This document shows positions 17,841-26,733 of a stretch of DNA of 64,000 nt, piece after piece. Every line of letters begins with the position of its first letter. Position 1 is the stretch's first letter. The position numbers and the translations under genes were made by a program. The notes under the pieces were generated by a model. That model was not told the DNA's origin, searched no databases, and saw only the letters and a program-made list of their open reading frames with translations. This DNA comes from Gemmatimonadaceae bacterium (lineage in GTDB: Bacteria; Gemmatimonadota; Gemmatimonadetes; Gemmatimonadales; Gemmatimonadaceae): NCBI GenBank assembly GCA_036496605.1, contig DASXKV010000067.1:124001-188000 (forward strand). The letters run 5' to 3'.

Positions 17841-19227
17841 ACAGTCGATTCAAGCCCGCCAGCGCCGCCACCTTGTACGCTTCCGCCAACGTCGGATAGT
17901 TGAACACCGTGTCCCGGAAGTATTCGATCGTTCCGCCGAACGCGAGCACCGCCTGCGCAATGTGAATCAGCTCGGCGGCGCCGTCGCCGATCGCGTGTAC
18001 GCCTAACAAGAGGAGCGTCTCGGGATCGAAGAGCATCTTGAGCAGCCCCGTCTCGTCGCCGAGGATCTGGCCCTTCGCGAGCTCCTCATACTTCGCGATC
18101 CCGACTTCGTAAGGGATGCGTGCAGCTGTGAGCTGTTGCTCGGTCCGTCCGATCATCGACATCTCCGGCACCGTGTAAATCCCGTACGGAAGAAGCTCCG
18201 CCGCGGCGCGGCGATGATTGCCACCGAACATATGATTGCTCGCGAGCCGGCCCTGCTCGCTCGACGACGAGGCGAGCGAGGGGAAGCCGATGACGTCGCC
18301 CGCGGCGTAGACGTGCGGCACCGACGTTCGAAAGTTCTCATCGACGGTAATTCGGCCGCGAGGGTCTGCCTCGAGACCGGCAGCCGCGAGGTCGAGGAGG
18401 TCGGTATTTGGCTGGCGGCCGACGGTGTAGAGCAACGCGCCCCCGTGCACGCGTTTCCCACTCTCGAGATGCGCGACGACACGACCCTGCGGCTCGCGTT
18501 CGACGCGCGTCACCGTCTCACCAAGACGGAACGTCGCTCCTCGGCGACGCATGTGATAGCTCAAGGCCTCGATCATCTCGCGGTCGACGAAATCGAGCAA
18601 CGCTGGACGTTGATCGATGATCGTGACCTTGATGTCGAGCGCCGTGAGCATCGACGCGTATTCGAGTCCGATGACGCCCGCGCCGACGACAATGAGCTCA
18701 CGCGGCAGATCGGGCACGTCGGGCAGTTGATCGGAGTCGAAGACGAAGCGCCCGTCGAGTGGAATCTCTGGCGTACACGCGGACCGCGTACCACACGCGA
18801 TGAGAATATGCGCACCGCTGACCCGAATGACGGGCGCGTTCTCGGGGACCACCTCGATCGTGTGGGGATCGATGAAGCGGGCGGTGCCGATCAGCGAGGT
18901 GACGCCGTTCCGCCGCAACTGATTCCGAACGACCTCGACCTCACGCTCGACCACGCGCTGAACCCGATGAGCGAGGTCGCGCGCGGAGATATGATCGCTG
19001 ACGACGTAGTCCTTTCCGTAGAACGTCCGCTGCCGGAATCCCGAAAGGTAGAGAATTGCCTCGCGGAGCGTTTTGCTCGGAATAGTGCCGGTGTGAACGC
19101 ACACGCCGCCCGTCATCTCGCGTCGGTCGACGACGGCGACTCGCTTGCCTAGCTTCGCCGCCGCGATCGCGCCCTTCTGTCCCGCGGGACCGCTCCCGAT
19201 GACGACGAGGTCGTATTCGTATTCCAT
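17839..19227 (-). CDS. sthA: Soluble pyridine nucleotide transhydrogenase
   Basis: A 462-residue flavoprotein. It has the FAD-binding GSGPAGQKGA motif at about 11-20, the family-specific GTIPSKTLREA stretch with a single Cys (GVCVHTGT) instead of the CxxxxC redox pair of lipoamide dehydrogenases, an NAD-binding GAGVIGLEY near 180-190, a second FAD segment VYAAGDVIGFPSL and a dimerisation domain. SthA exchanges reducing equivalents between NADPH and NAD in the cytoplasm. The lone Cys and length separate it from lipoamide dehydrogenase and mercuric reductase. The stop codon abuts the bidirectional terminator, and the gene is probably monocistronic. Confidence 0.9.
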   Translation of the reverse strand: MEYEYDLVVIGSGPAGQKGAIAAAKLGKRVAVVDRREMTGGVCVHTGTIPSKTLREAILYLSGFRQRTFYGKDYVVSDHISARDLAHRVQRVVEREVEVVRNQLRRNGVTSLIGTARFIDPHTIEVVPENAPVIRVSGAHILIACGTRSACTPEIPLDGRFVFDSDQLPDVPDLPRELIVVGAGVIGLEYASMLTALDIKVTIIDQRPALLDFVDREMIEALSYHMRRRGATFRLGETVTRVEREPQGRVVAHLESGKRVHGGALLYTVGRQPNTDLLDLAAAGLEADPRGRITVDENFRTSVPHVYAAGDVIGFPSLASSSSEQGRLASNHMFGGNHRRAAAELLPYGIYTVPEMSMIGRTEQQLTAARIPYEVGIAKYEELAKGQILGDETGLLKMLFDPETLLLLGVHAIGDGAAELIHIAQAVLAFGGTIEYFRDTVFNYPTLAEAYKVAALAGLNRL

Positions 19228-19248
19228 GTGCGTAGAGCGTAGAGCATA

Positions 19249-19284
19249 GAGCGCGGAGCGTCAAAGGGTGGGCGCTCCGCGCTC
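19249..19284. terminator. 12-bp hairpin downstream of a small gene, inside iterated GAGCG words
   Basis: GAGCGCGGAGCG (19249-19260) and CGCTCCGCGCTC (19273-19284) form a perfect 12-bp stem with a 12-base loop. Flanks repeat GTAGAGC (19230-19250) and GCTCAGCGC (19281-19300). It is 22 bases beyond the end of the 19306-19611 gene and just upstream of sthA, so it likely separates the two transcripts. Confidence 0.55.
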
Positions 19285-19305
19285 AGCGCAGCGCTCAGCG
19301 CACGC

Positions 19306-19611
19306 TCACTCGCCGGCGCCCCCCCCGCCGCCCCCGGATGCCGCCTGCTTCCGACGCTGCCACCAGGCCTGGGGCGATACCGCAGGCGCCGAGCGGCGCT
19401 CGAGCAACGCGGCGTGCCACGCAACGATCCGCTTTGCGACGGCGTCCCGTGACTCCCCGGCGACAACCTCGAAGGGGGCGTAGCGCTGCGCGTCGCCAGA
19501 GACTCTGAACCACCACCACATCTCTTTCTGGCCACCAGCTCGGGCCTCGGGAGTGCACAGGTAGTTTCGGCCGCCGTGCTCGAACTCAAAAGCTTCGATC
19601 GTGCGTCGCAT
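19306..19611 (-). CDS. Small hypothetical protein
   Basis: A 101-residue protein starting at the ATG at 19611 (MRRTIEAFEFEHGGRNYLC); the frame is open 48 bases further up but that part looks non-coding. The body is a compact alpha/beta sequence with Trp-rich EMWWWFRVSGD and a helical EVVAGESRDAVAKRIVAWHAALLERR region, ending in a poly-Gly tail. No family was recognised. Codon use matches neighbours and it is followed by a clear hairpin, both supporting a real gene. Confidence 0.6.
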   Translation of the reverse strand: MRRTIEAFEFEHGGRNYLCTPEARAGGQKEMWWWFRVSGDAQRYAPFEVVAGESRDAVAKRIVAWHAALLERRSAPAVSPQAWWQRRKQAASGGGGGGAGE

Positions 19612-19981
19612 GATCCTCCGTGGTTCCGCAAACAGCGCAGCGCCACGCACTTGTGGCATCGCCGCATGGGCCGGGTGTCCCGTTCGCGTCGCCTACGCGG
19701 GGCAGACGCAGTGACTACCTACGCTCGCACTCCCGCAAGGAGAGCGATCTTCTCCAGGCTCCGGCTGACAATTTGTTTGACCCTCCGCCGCAGGACGTCG
19801 CGGGTTCGAACGTCCTCGTGCAGCGGCGAAAGATCGGGGGCGGAGCGATGACTATTCGCTCGACTTCGAGCAATATAGCACGGTTGCGTGGGACGCGGGG
19901 CCCGCTGATGCCTGGGCGCTCGTTGCTGGCGGCTCATCGACTTCATCCAACCACCGACCACCAACCACCAACAATGAGTCG
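19612..19981. other. 370-base gap with an ACCACC repeat hairpin at its end
   Basis: No gene is supported here. At 19919-19978, next to the end of the response-regulator gene, CTCGTTG (19919-19925) can pair with CAATGAG (19972-19978), with ACCACC-type words repeated between 19948 and 19972. The same vocabulary occurs in the hairpin at 10751-10793. The rest shows nothing recognisable; a short open stretch on the minus strand (19719-19860) lacks a start codon. Confidence 0.4.
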
Positions 19982-20794
19982 CTAGCGCGCAGGAACCTCC
20001 GCTCCTTCCCCGCGAACGCCAAGGAGCCGCGAATGGAGTCGCTCGCGATAAGTCCGCGACAGGCGCAGCTTTGCGCCACCTTTGAGGAGCACAATACTGT
20101 CGCCGCCGAACCACGGCTGGACCTCGACCACCCGATCGATATTGACGATGTACCGCCGATGAATCCGGAGGAACTGCTTCGGGTCGAGTTGGGTCTCGAT
20201 GCTCGTCGCGGTCGCCCGGATCAGATGGTTCGCCGGTCCGACATGCAGCCGCACGTAGTTCCCGTCCGTCTCCCACCAGTCCACGTCGGTGGTCCGCACG
20301 ATCCGGAGCACGCCGTCGACCTTCACCGCCACTCGGTCCAGGTAGTCCCGAGCGGCGTTCGCCCGCACGTCGTCGGAGAGATAGTCTCGAAGCAGCGATC
20401 GAAGCCGGCCGTCCTCGTCCGAGCGGACACACGTTTCGATCCGCTCCTTGGCGCGCGCAAAGGCTTCGCGGAAGCGGGACGTGTCGTACGGCTTGAGCAG
20501 ATAATCAACGGCGTGCACGTCGAAGGCGCGAACCGCGTACTGGTCGAACGCGGTAACGAACACGATCGCCGGCAAGGGACTGCCGTCGAGCGCTTGCAGC
20601 ACGCCGAAGCCGTCGAGGTCGGGCATCTGCACGTCGAGAAAAACCATCTCCGGTTCGAGCGTCGCAATCCGGCCGACGGCGTCGCGGCCGCCCGCGCACT
20701 CCGCGACGACCTTGGCTTCACCGGTCTCTTCGATGAGACGGGCAAGGCGACGTCGCGCGATGTTCTCGTCGTCTACGACGATGACGCTGATCAT
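19982..20794 (-). CDS. LytTR-family response regulator
   Basis: A 270-residue regulator. The N-terminal receiver (1-120) has the acidic pair VVDDE, phospho-acceptor Asp in FLDVQMPDLDG, and Lys in the LLKPYDTSRF loop. The C-terminal LytTR DNA-binding domain (about 150-255) includes LRIHRRYIVNIDRV. The start at 20794 overlaps the stop of the histidine kinase gene by four bases (ATGA), so they are translationally coupled. LytTR regulators bind paired direct repeats; the target genes cannot be told from this window. Confidence 0.9.
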   Translation of the reverse strand: MISVIVVDDENIARRRLARLIEETGEAKVVAECAGGRDAVGRIATLEPEMVFLDVQMPDLDGFGVLQALDGSPLPAIVFVTAFDQYAVRAFDVHAVDYLLKPYDTSRFREAFARAKERIETCVRSDEDGRLRSLLRDYLSDDVRANAARDYLDRVAVKVDGVLRIVRTTDVDWWETDGNYVRLHVGPANHLIRATATSIETQLDPKQFLRIHRRYIVNIDRVVEVQPWFGGDSIVLLKGGAKLRLSRTYRERLHSRLLGVRGEGAEVPAR

Positions 20795-22746
20795 AAGCGT
20801 GTGAGAGTGGAGGGGGAGGAGGGAACTGACCCAGGGATGGGCGGTCCTGCGAGGCGCTCGAGGTGCGCGAGACTTCGCGCAAGCGACTGCTCGCGCTCGG
20901 CGGTCACATCTCCCTCGTCGCTGCACTCGATCGCGACGCGGAGATAGTCGCCAAGGCGCGTCGTCAACTGCTCCGTGCGGCGCGGCGACGGCTCGGCGTT
21001 CACCGCGTCGATCACGCGATCGAGTGCCCGTAGCACGACGGGCGGAATCGCCTGCATCCGCGTGGCCCGCTGTCGTGCCGTACGCAATTCAGCCGAGAGC
21101 GCGGCGGCTGCCCGCTCGCGCTCCCGCATCCATTCGATCAATTGCCGGCGATGGCCGATGCACTCGAGAACGGCAACGATGAGAACATTCAAAACGAACG
21201 TATTCGCGTTCGCCGACGACCAGAGTGCGAGCTTCGGCGTGAATACCCGGATCAGGACCGCGGCGTGGACGATCGCAATCGCCGCTGTGCCGAGGAGATA
21301 GAGCGGCAAACGTAAGGCAAGACGCGCACGCGTCAGTGGGAAGCGGGCGGTCGCGGCGAACGCGATCGGCGCGATGCCCGCCCAGAGGAGCGCCGCCGAC
21401 ACGTCGTGCACAGTGAGCCCGAACAATGTGTAATCGCCGAGGCGGTTGCGAATGCGCAGATAGGCGTAGCTCTGGATCGTCCAGAGCAGACCACATGTAA
21501 TCCAGATACCCGTGAGGCTGGCGGCGCGACGGAGCCGGTCGTACGGCACAACGGGATGGAGGCTATCGCCTGTGTCCTTGCCGTCAGGCGACTCGGTGAG
21601 ATCGTCGGGCAGCGGAACGACATTTGGCGTTGCTGGTGCATCGACGCTCCGTCGCGCGGGCAGCGCAACTTCGGCGACCGCGCCGCCGCCCTCGGCGTCG
21701 ACGAGCCGGAGCTGGTCGCCAGGTCCGTAGAGTGTCGTTAGTCGATCGCGCACGTTGGTGAGGCCGATGCCATACCCCGAGCGCGACCCGACCTGTCGCA
21801 GCCCAACGCCATTGTCGGCGACCCGCAACACGAGCCGGCCGTCGACGAGCTTCGAGGAGATCTCGATGCACCCTGCGGCGATCCGGCCGGTGAGCCCGTG
21901 ACGGATCGCATTCTCCACGAGGGGCTGAAGCACGAAGCGTGGGACGAGACAGTCGAGCGTATCACCGCCGACGTCGTAGTCGATGCGCAGCCAGTCCGGG
22001 AAGCGCAGTCGCTGAATATCGAGATAGGGCTCGATGGCGACGAGCTCCTCGCCCAACGTGACCTCACCCGACCGAGCGTTGAGCGCCGTCCGAAAGATGA
22101 GGGCGAGCTGGCGCAGAACGCGGAGCGCAGCCGCCGGTGCTTCGTAGGCAAGCTCCGAGACCGCGCCGAGGGCGTTGAAGAGGAAGTGCGGCTGCAGCTG
22201 CGCCTCGAGGTATTCGAGCCTTGCCCGACCGAGAAGCGCCTCGAGACGCGCGGTGCGTCGCTCACCGGCCAGCGCGGCGTCGCGCGCGATCAGGCCATCG
22301 ACCACGACGATGACGCCGAGGTAGCACAGCGTGTCGAAGTCGGCGAAGAAGGTGAGCGTCGCGATGAACGGCGCGGCGGGCGTGACCCCGGCGAAATAGT
22401 GCAGACTCGAGCGCGTGACCATCGTGTCTCCGATTGTCGCGAGCACCAGCAGCGGAAAGTGCAGAACGAGCATGCCGCCCACACCCCGACCCGACGCACG
22501 GACACGCCGGTGCCAGGCAGCAATGGGGACGGTGATCGCGCTCCAGTAGACCGCCATCGTTAGGTCGACGAGGATCTCGCGGCTCCAAACCGTCGCCGCG
22601 TCGTGATCGAGCGCGGCGCTCACGATCAACTCGACGGCGGCGAAAGCGAGCCATGCCAACAGCACGAATAGGGCGGCACGGGCCCGCTGCATGAGCGACC
22701 CCCGGCCGACGGCCGCCATCGGCGAGGCGTCGAGGCTCATGGACAT
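20791..22746 (-). CDS. LytS-type histidine kinase with a second degenerate sensor-kinase half
   Basis: A 651-residue membrane kinase. Module one has membrane helices (about 22-155), a His_kinase motif LQPHFLFN with phospho-acceptor His187, and an ATPase with N-box PLVENAIRHG (about 275-284), DNGVGL (311-316) and GYGIGLTNV. Module two (about 405-651) repeats the plan with further membrane helices (410-545) and a coiled helix where the His motif should be, but it reads MQAIPPVVLRAL, with no His and no ATPase. The upstream frame to 22866 is open, but the ATG at 22746 starts the first membrane segment. Coupled to the LytTR regulator by a 4-base overlap. Module two may sense a second signal or control dimerisation. 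Confidence 0.82.
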   Translation of the reverse strand: MSMSLDASPMAAVGRGSLMQRARAALFVLLAWLAFAAVELIVSAALDHDAATVWSREILVDLTMAVYWSAITVPIAAWHRRVRASGRGVGGMLVLHFPLLVLATIGDTMVTRSSLHYFAGVTPAAPFIATLTFFADFDTLCYLGVIVVVDGLIARDAALAGERRTARLEALLGRARLEYLEAQLQPHFLFNALGAVSELAYEAPAAALRVLRQLALIFRTALNARSGEVTLGEELVAIEPYLDIQRLRFPDWLRIDYDVGGDTLDCLVPRFVLQPLVENAIRHGLTGRIAAGCIEISSKLVDGRLVLRVADNGVGLRQVGSRSGYGIGLTNVRDRLTTLYGPGDQLRLVDAEGGGAVAEVALPARRSVDAPATPNVVPLPDDLTESPDGKDTGDSLHPVVPYDRLRRAASLTGIWITCGLLWTIQSYAYLRIRNRLGDYTLFGLTVHDVSAALLWAGIAPIAFAATARFPLTRARLALRLPLYLLGTAAIAIVHAAVLIRVFTPKLALWSSANANTFVLNVLIVAVLECIGHRRQLIEWMRERERAAAALSAELRTARQRATRMQAIPPVVLRALDRVIDAVNAEPSPRRTEQLTTRLGDYLRVAIECSDEGDVTAEREQSLARSLAHLERLAGPPIPGSVPSSPSTLTRL

Positions 22747-22982
22747 ACGGTGCGTTGGCGGCTCCCTCGCCGCGCCGGTGACGTGACGAGTCGCGCCGCC
22801 CCGGGGTGAAACGCGCCTCCGTGGGGATGAAGGTGAGCGACACGGCTCGGCACGCCGCAGCACCACTTGGTGGCGCCGCCATGCACCTCGTCCCGAGCGA
22901 CGCGCGAATCCGTGGAGCGGCTGCCTACACTCGTCGGGCGCACCGCACAGGTGATGGCATCATTCGCTTCCAGGAGTAGCCG

Positions 22983-23900
22983 ATGATCATGACGCGACGA
23001 CACGTGATATGTACCCTCAGCTCCCTCGCGACGGTCGGATGCATGGCGCAGCGCGCGGTGGTGCCCATGGCGCCGACGGGTCCTGGCCTCCACGTGTTGT
23101 TCGTGGGCAACAGTCTGACGTATGTGAACAACCTGCCAGGGATTCTCGAGGCCATGGCGGATTCCGGTGGCGAGCCGTTGCTGGAGACGCGCATGGTCGC
23201 GAAGCCTGATTACAGCTTGGAGGACCAGTGGAACGATGGAGACGCGCGCACCGCGATCGCGAACGGCGGTTGGAACGTCGTCGTGCTGCAGCAGGGGCCC
23301 TCCTCGTTGGAGACGAGTCGTGCGGTCCTCATCGAATACGGGCGTCGCTTCGCCGATGCGATTCGACAGGTCGGTGCGCGACCAGCGCTCTATCAGGTGT
23401 GGCCAACCTCCGATCGCGCCACAGACTTTGCGCGCGCGAACGAATCGTACCGGCTCGCCGCCGACACCGTGCACGGGGTCCTGTTTCCAGTCGGCGAAGC
23501 GTGGCTCGCCGCCCAACGTATCGATCCGTCGATTCCCCTCTATGCGTTCGACGGGCTCCATCCGAGCGCCGAAGGCAGCTACCTCGCGGCGCTCGTGATC
23601 TACGCAACGTTGTACGCTCGAACGCCGATCGGCTTGCCGGCAACGCTGCGCTTGCGCAACGGGACCACGGTCGGAGTCGGGGGGGAAGCGGCGGCGACGC
23701 TGCAGGCGGCGGCCAATGAGGTCACCGCCGCCTCGCGCCTTCAGCGCTGCGTGCCTAACGTCGGCGGACTCCAGAAGCCCGAGGCACCGTGCGCCTGCGC
23801 CGCCACGTCGCCGCCAAAGAGCGCCGCATTGAAGACGACCCGGAACGTCCCTGTCGACTGCCCGCGCCACTCCGGTTGGAAGGCAACGAGGATGACGTGA
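22983..23900 (+). CDS. SGNH/GDSL-type hydrolase lipoprotein with odd C-terminal tail
   Basis: The ATG at 22983 follows an AGGAG ribosome site by 7 bases. The protein begins with a lipoprotein-like signal ending in TVGC. The SGNH block I is FVGNSLTY (nucleophile Ser) and block V is DGLHPS, giving the Asp-His of the triad; GNSLT rather than GDSL is common in secreted esterases. The recognised fold ends near residue 250. The last 50 or so residues (from 23741) overlap the end of the oppositely directed M14 gene for 160 bases, are Cys/Pro/Lys-rich and look like antisense of that gene, so the natural stop was probably lost or shifted. Substrate unknown. Confidence 0.72.
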   Translation: MIMTRRHVICTLSSLATVGCMAQRAVVPMAPTGPGLHVLFVGNSLTYVNNLPGILEAMADSGGEPLLETRMVAKPDYSLEDQWNDGDARTAIANGGWNVVVLQQGPSSLETSRAVLIEYGRRFADAIRQVGARPALYQVWPTSDRATDFARANESYRLAADTVHGVLFPVGEAWLAAQRIDPSIPLYAFDGLHPSAEGSYLAALVIYATLYARTPIGLPATLRLRNGTTVGVGGEAAATLQAAANEVTAASRLQRCVPNVGGLQKPEAPCACAATSPPKSAALKTTRNVPVDCPRHSGWKATRMT

Positions 23901-26419
23901 CCCCGATCGTGCTTCACGTCGAGCGCCGCGGCCAGTCCCTGCATGTACTTCTGGCCGACGAGATACCCGGAACGGAGGATCGGGCCATCGTTAGGGTACT
24001 TCGCGAGCACGGACCCGTCGAAACCGTCGAGCGTCGTGAACACAGGGCTATTGAACACGAACACATCGGCGTGGGCCGGCATACCCGACATCACCGGATG
24101 GGTCGTGTCGACCACGACCTGCATGATCGAGCCGCCGGTGAAGTACTCCCGACGCGGAATGCCGGCGACAACGTTGCGCACGGGGAGGTGGAGCGCCGTC
24201 GCCGCTGCTGTTGCTCCCTGATTCCAGGCGACGAGCGTCCCGCCGGAGCGGACGAAGTCGTCGAACGCATGCACACGCACGGTGTCTTCAGCGCGCTGAC
24301 TCGCCGTGTCCGCTGGAGCGCCACCGCCGCCGCCGCCCCGACCGCCCCGACCGCCACTCGTTAGGCCCTGCGACGCGACGATGACGACGTCGAAGCGACT
24401 GGCAAGATTGCCCGCGTGCAGATCGGCGGGTGAAATGAGCGTGTAGTGAAAGTCGTGTGTGTCGAGCAACCACTCGGTCCACCCCTCATCCATGTTGCCC
24501 GGCGCACCCTTGTACAGCGCAATGCGCTTTGGTGCCGGCACCGCGTTCGGCTTTTCGTCGTTGCCCGCCCAGGTGGCCCGAACGAAGAGATCCGATGCCA
24601 ACTGCTGCGCGGCAGTCGAATCGAGCCCGCCGACAACCCACCGCGCGCTGCGCATCGCGCTTGCGGGCAGGAAGCTCGCCGTCCCGCCCGACGTCAGGGC
24701 ACGATTGAGAAAGCGGAAGGAATTATTCTGCGCCGGATCGAGGACGATTGCATTTCCACTGCCGGTGATCTGTCCGGGCAACGGCACGATGCCCGCCGCT
24801 TCGGCGTTCGTGGTGAAGGGTGCGTCTGGGGCCGTATGCCAATCGACGGTCTTGCCCTGAACGCTCTGGAGCGCGGCGCGGAAATCTGCCGTGAGCGGTG
24901 CACGCCCCTCGACGACGCTCACGTTCATCTGATATGGAAGGGTCCAACCGGCTGCGTCGTAGGGAGTGTCGTCCTTGATCTCCGGATATTTTTGCGGCTC
25001 GAAGAGCTCGCGCACGAGCTGCGCGTACTCCTGATCCATGGGAATGACCCATGTGCCCTTGGGATAGGACGTGCCGTCGTACGTGACATCGCGATCGAGC
25101 TGCTTCACGTGGACTCCCATGAACGCGATGCGCTTGAGCAACTCCGCCGGCGCAACTGGATCGTACTGCGCCTGTGGAATGAGGTAGGCGTAGGGCGCGC
25201 TCGTGCGGTATTGCTGAATCGTGTTGCGTCCGGCCTGATAGCGATTGTAGAGAATTTCCTCACGGAATTTCGCGGCATAGTTCAGCGTCGCGAGCGACGC
25301 GGTCACCATGTAGTTCACGGCGTCGCGCAGGCCCCACTTCCCCTGCGCCCAGGGGCTCAGATACATCGTGGTCGGACGCAGATCCCGATAGTCGGACGGC
25401 AGACTGTCGACGGTCGTCGTGCGCGGCGTGGCGCAGTTGCCGCCCTGCGTCTCGGTCCACCAGGAGGGGATGTTCTGGTACATCGGCATGTAGTCGATGT
25501 AGCCGGGATACCACGCATCGTACGTCGCCAGTTGATGAACGGCGCCCGGCTGTCCGTTCGCGTCGAGCTCCTCGGCGATGCGCGTACCGATCGCGTTCAC
25601 TTCGCGCGCCATGATCGGCGGAACGCGCAGGCCGACCGGATCGGCAAAAGGCGGGATCCAGATTCGCGTCGGGAAGGGCGACGACTGGTGATGCACATAA
25701 ATGATATCGGGCTCCCAGTCGCGCCAAGTGCGCTGAATGACCCGTGATTCAACGACGTTAAGCATATAAGAATCACGGTTGTTGTCGTGTCCCACGTACT
25801 TCTCGTAGAGCTCCATCGGGGCCGTCGGCTTTTTCTCGTCGCGCGCCTTGCACCAGTTGACGACGATGTCCTGGCCGTCGGGATTGATGGATGGCCAAAG
25901 AAAGAGCACGACATTGTCGAGGATGGCTTTGTTCCGAGGGTCGTCAGGATGCGCGAGGAGCTCGTAGGCGACCAGCGGCGTGTGCTGGGAGCCGGCGATC
26001 TCCGAAGCGTGCAGCCCGCCGCTGATGTCGACGATCGCCTTCGCGTCACGGGCAAGGCGGTGCGCTTCGGCATCGGTCAGCCCCTCGGGATGCGCGAAGC
26101 GCAGATTCGTGCGGCGAATCTGATCGAGCCGCGCGAGGTTTTCGGGAGACGAGATGAGAGCGACGGTAATCGTCCTGCCGAAGGCGGTCTTGCCGACGTC
26201 GATGAGCTTGATGCGGTTGCTCGCGGCCGCGAGGCGGCGGAAGTACGTGATCGACTGCTCGTAATCGAACAGCTTGTAGTCCGCGCCGACGGGGAAGCCA
26301 AATGACGACTCGGGCGTGGGGATCGGCTTCTGCGCGTCGGTCGGGCGCGGGATGGCGATGCCCAACAACAGCGTGACGAGCGTAGCACGCACGGCCAGGT
26401 ATCGAACGGATTGAGACAT
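23741..26419 (-). CDS. Secreted M14-family zinc carboxypeptidase
   Basis: An 892-residue protein with a signal peptide (about 1-28, ending near TDAQ). The M14 peptidase domain (about 45-380) shows the zinc motif GGLHASE (HxxE), NPDGQD, and GHDNNRDS, which supplies the substrate-binding Asn-Arg. A long C-terminal region follows, with a Gly-rich low-complexity loop (GGRGGRGGGGGG, around residue 685-700) and a class-I-glutamine-amidotransferase-like fold feel but no clear motif. Such large M14 proteins are common in Gemmatimonadota and Bacteroidota and probably trim peptides outside the cytoplasm. It converges on the SGNH gene with 160 bases of overlap. Confidence 0.85.
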   Translation of the reverse strand: MSQSVRYLAVRATLVTLLLGIAIPRPTDAQKPIPTPESSFGFPVGADYKLFDYEQSITYFRRLAAASNRIKLIDVGKTAFGRTITVALISSPENLARLDQIRRTNLRFAHPEGLTDAEAHRLARDAKAIVDISGGLHASEIAGSQHTPLVAYELLAHPDDPRNKAILDNVVLFLWPSINPDGQDIVVNWCKARDEKKPTAPMELYEKYVGHDNNRDSYMLNVVESRVIQRTWRDWEPDIIYVHHQSSPFPTRIWIPPFADPVGLRVPPIMAREVNAIGTRIAEELDANGQPGAVHQLATYDAWYPGYIDYMPMYQNIPSWWTETQGGNCATPRTTTVDSLPSDYRDLRPTTMYLSPWAQGKWGLRDAVNYMVTASLATLNYAAKFREEILYNRYQAGRNTIQQYRTSAPYAYLIPQAQYDPVAPAELLKRIAFMGVHVKQLDRDVTYDGTSYPKGTWVIPMDQEYAQLVRELFEPQKYPEIKDDTPYDAAGWTLPYQMNVSVVEGRAPLTADFRAALQSVQGKTVDWHTAPDAPFTTNAEAAGIVPLPGQITGSGNAIVLDPAQNNSFRFLNRALTSGGTASFLPASAMRSARWVVGGLDSTAAQQLASDLFVRATWAGNDEKPNAVPAPKRIALYKGAPGNMDEGWTEWLLDTHDFHYTLISPADLHAGNLASRFDVVIVASQGLTSGGRGGRGGGGGGAPADTASQRAEDTVRVHAFDDFVRSGGTLVAWNQGATAAATALHLPVRNVVAGIPRREYFTGGSIMQVVVDTTHPVMSGMPAHADVFVFNSPVFTTLDGFDGSVLAKYPNDGPILRSGYLVGQKYMQGLAAALDVKHDRGHVILVAFQPEWRGQSTGTFRVVFNAALFGGDVAAQAHGASGFWSPPTLGTQR

Positions 26420-26515
26420 CGGCGGATTCGGATCGGCGAGTTGAGGCGGCGTGAGGCGACGGCGGGAAGTCGGCCCCGTGCGTGACCAACACCGCCAGTG
26501 GTGTGGTTGACGTGC

Positions 26516-26544
26516 ATATAGAATGCGCGCGCTGGTTGACGCAA
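26516..26544 (-). promoter_or_regulatory. Sigma70-like promoter for the M14 gene
   Basis: On the minus strand TTGCGT (26544-26539), 17 bases, then CTATAT (26521-26516). Transcription would begin near 26509, about 90 bases before the M14 start. It lies in the 314-base gap between divergent genes (26420-26733); no equally good promoter was seen for the plus-strand SusC gene, though GGAGGT at 26719-26724 is its ribosome site. Confidence 0.42.
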
Positions 26545-26733
26545 GTACGACCGGCGCTTACCCTCACGCCGGTGCCAACCGGCCCGATTCGCTCACGCAA
26601 GTCTCGTCGCGGGCGCTGAGCCTTCCGCGGCGTTCACGTGCTGGTCCGGACAGGTGGTCCCACAGCGGGTCCGTGTTGAGCATTTGTGAAAGTCCTGCCC
26701 ACCCCTCACTTTCCGGTCGGAGGTAAGCAACCG

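Noticed and set aside
19801-19830. tRNA T-arm-like GGTTCGAAC word
   Set aside because: No acceptor, anticodon or D arms fit around it.
19719-19860. Small minus-strand protein ending in a helical basic segment
   Set aside because: The end looks protein-like (VLRRRVKQIVSRSLEKIALL), but there is no ATG, GTG or TTG in a sensible place and no ribosome site.
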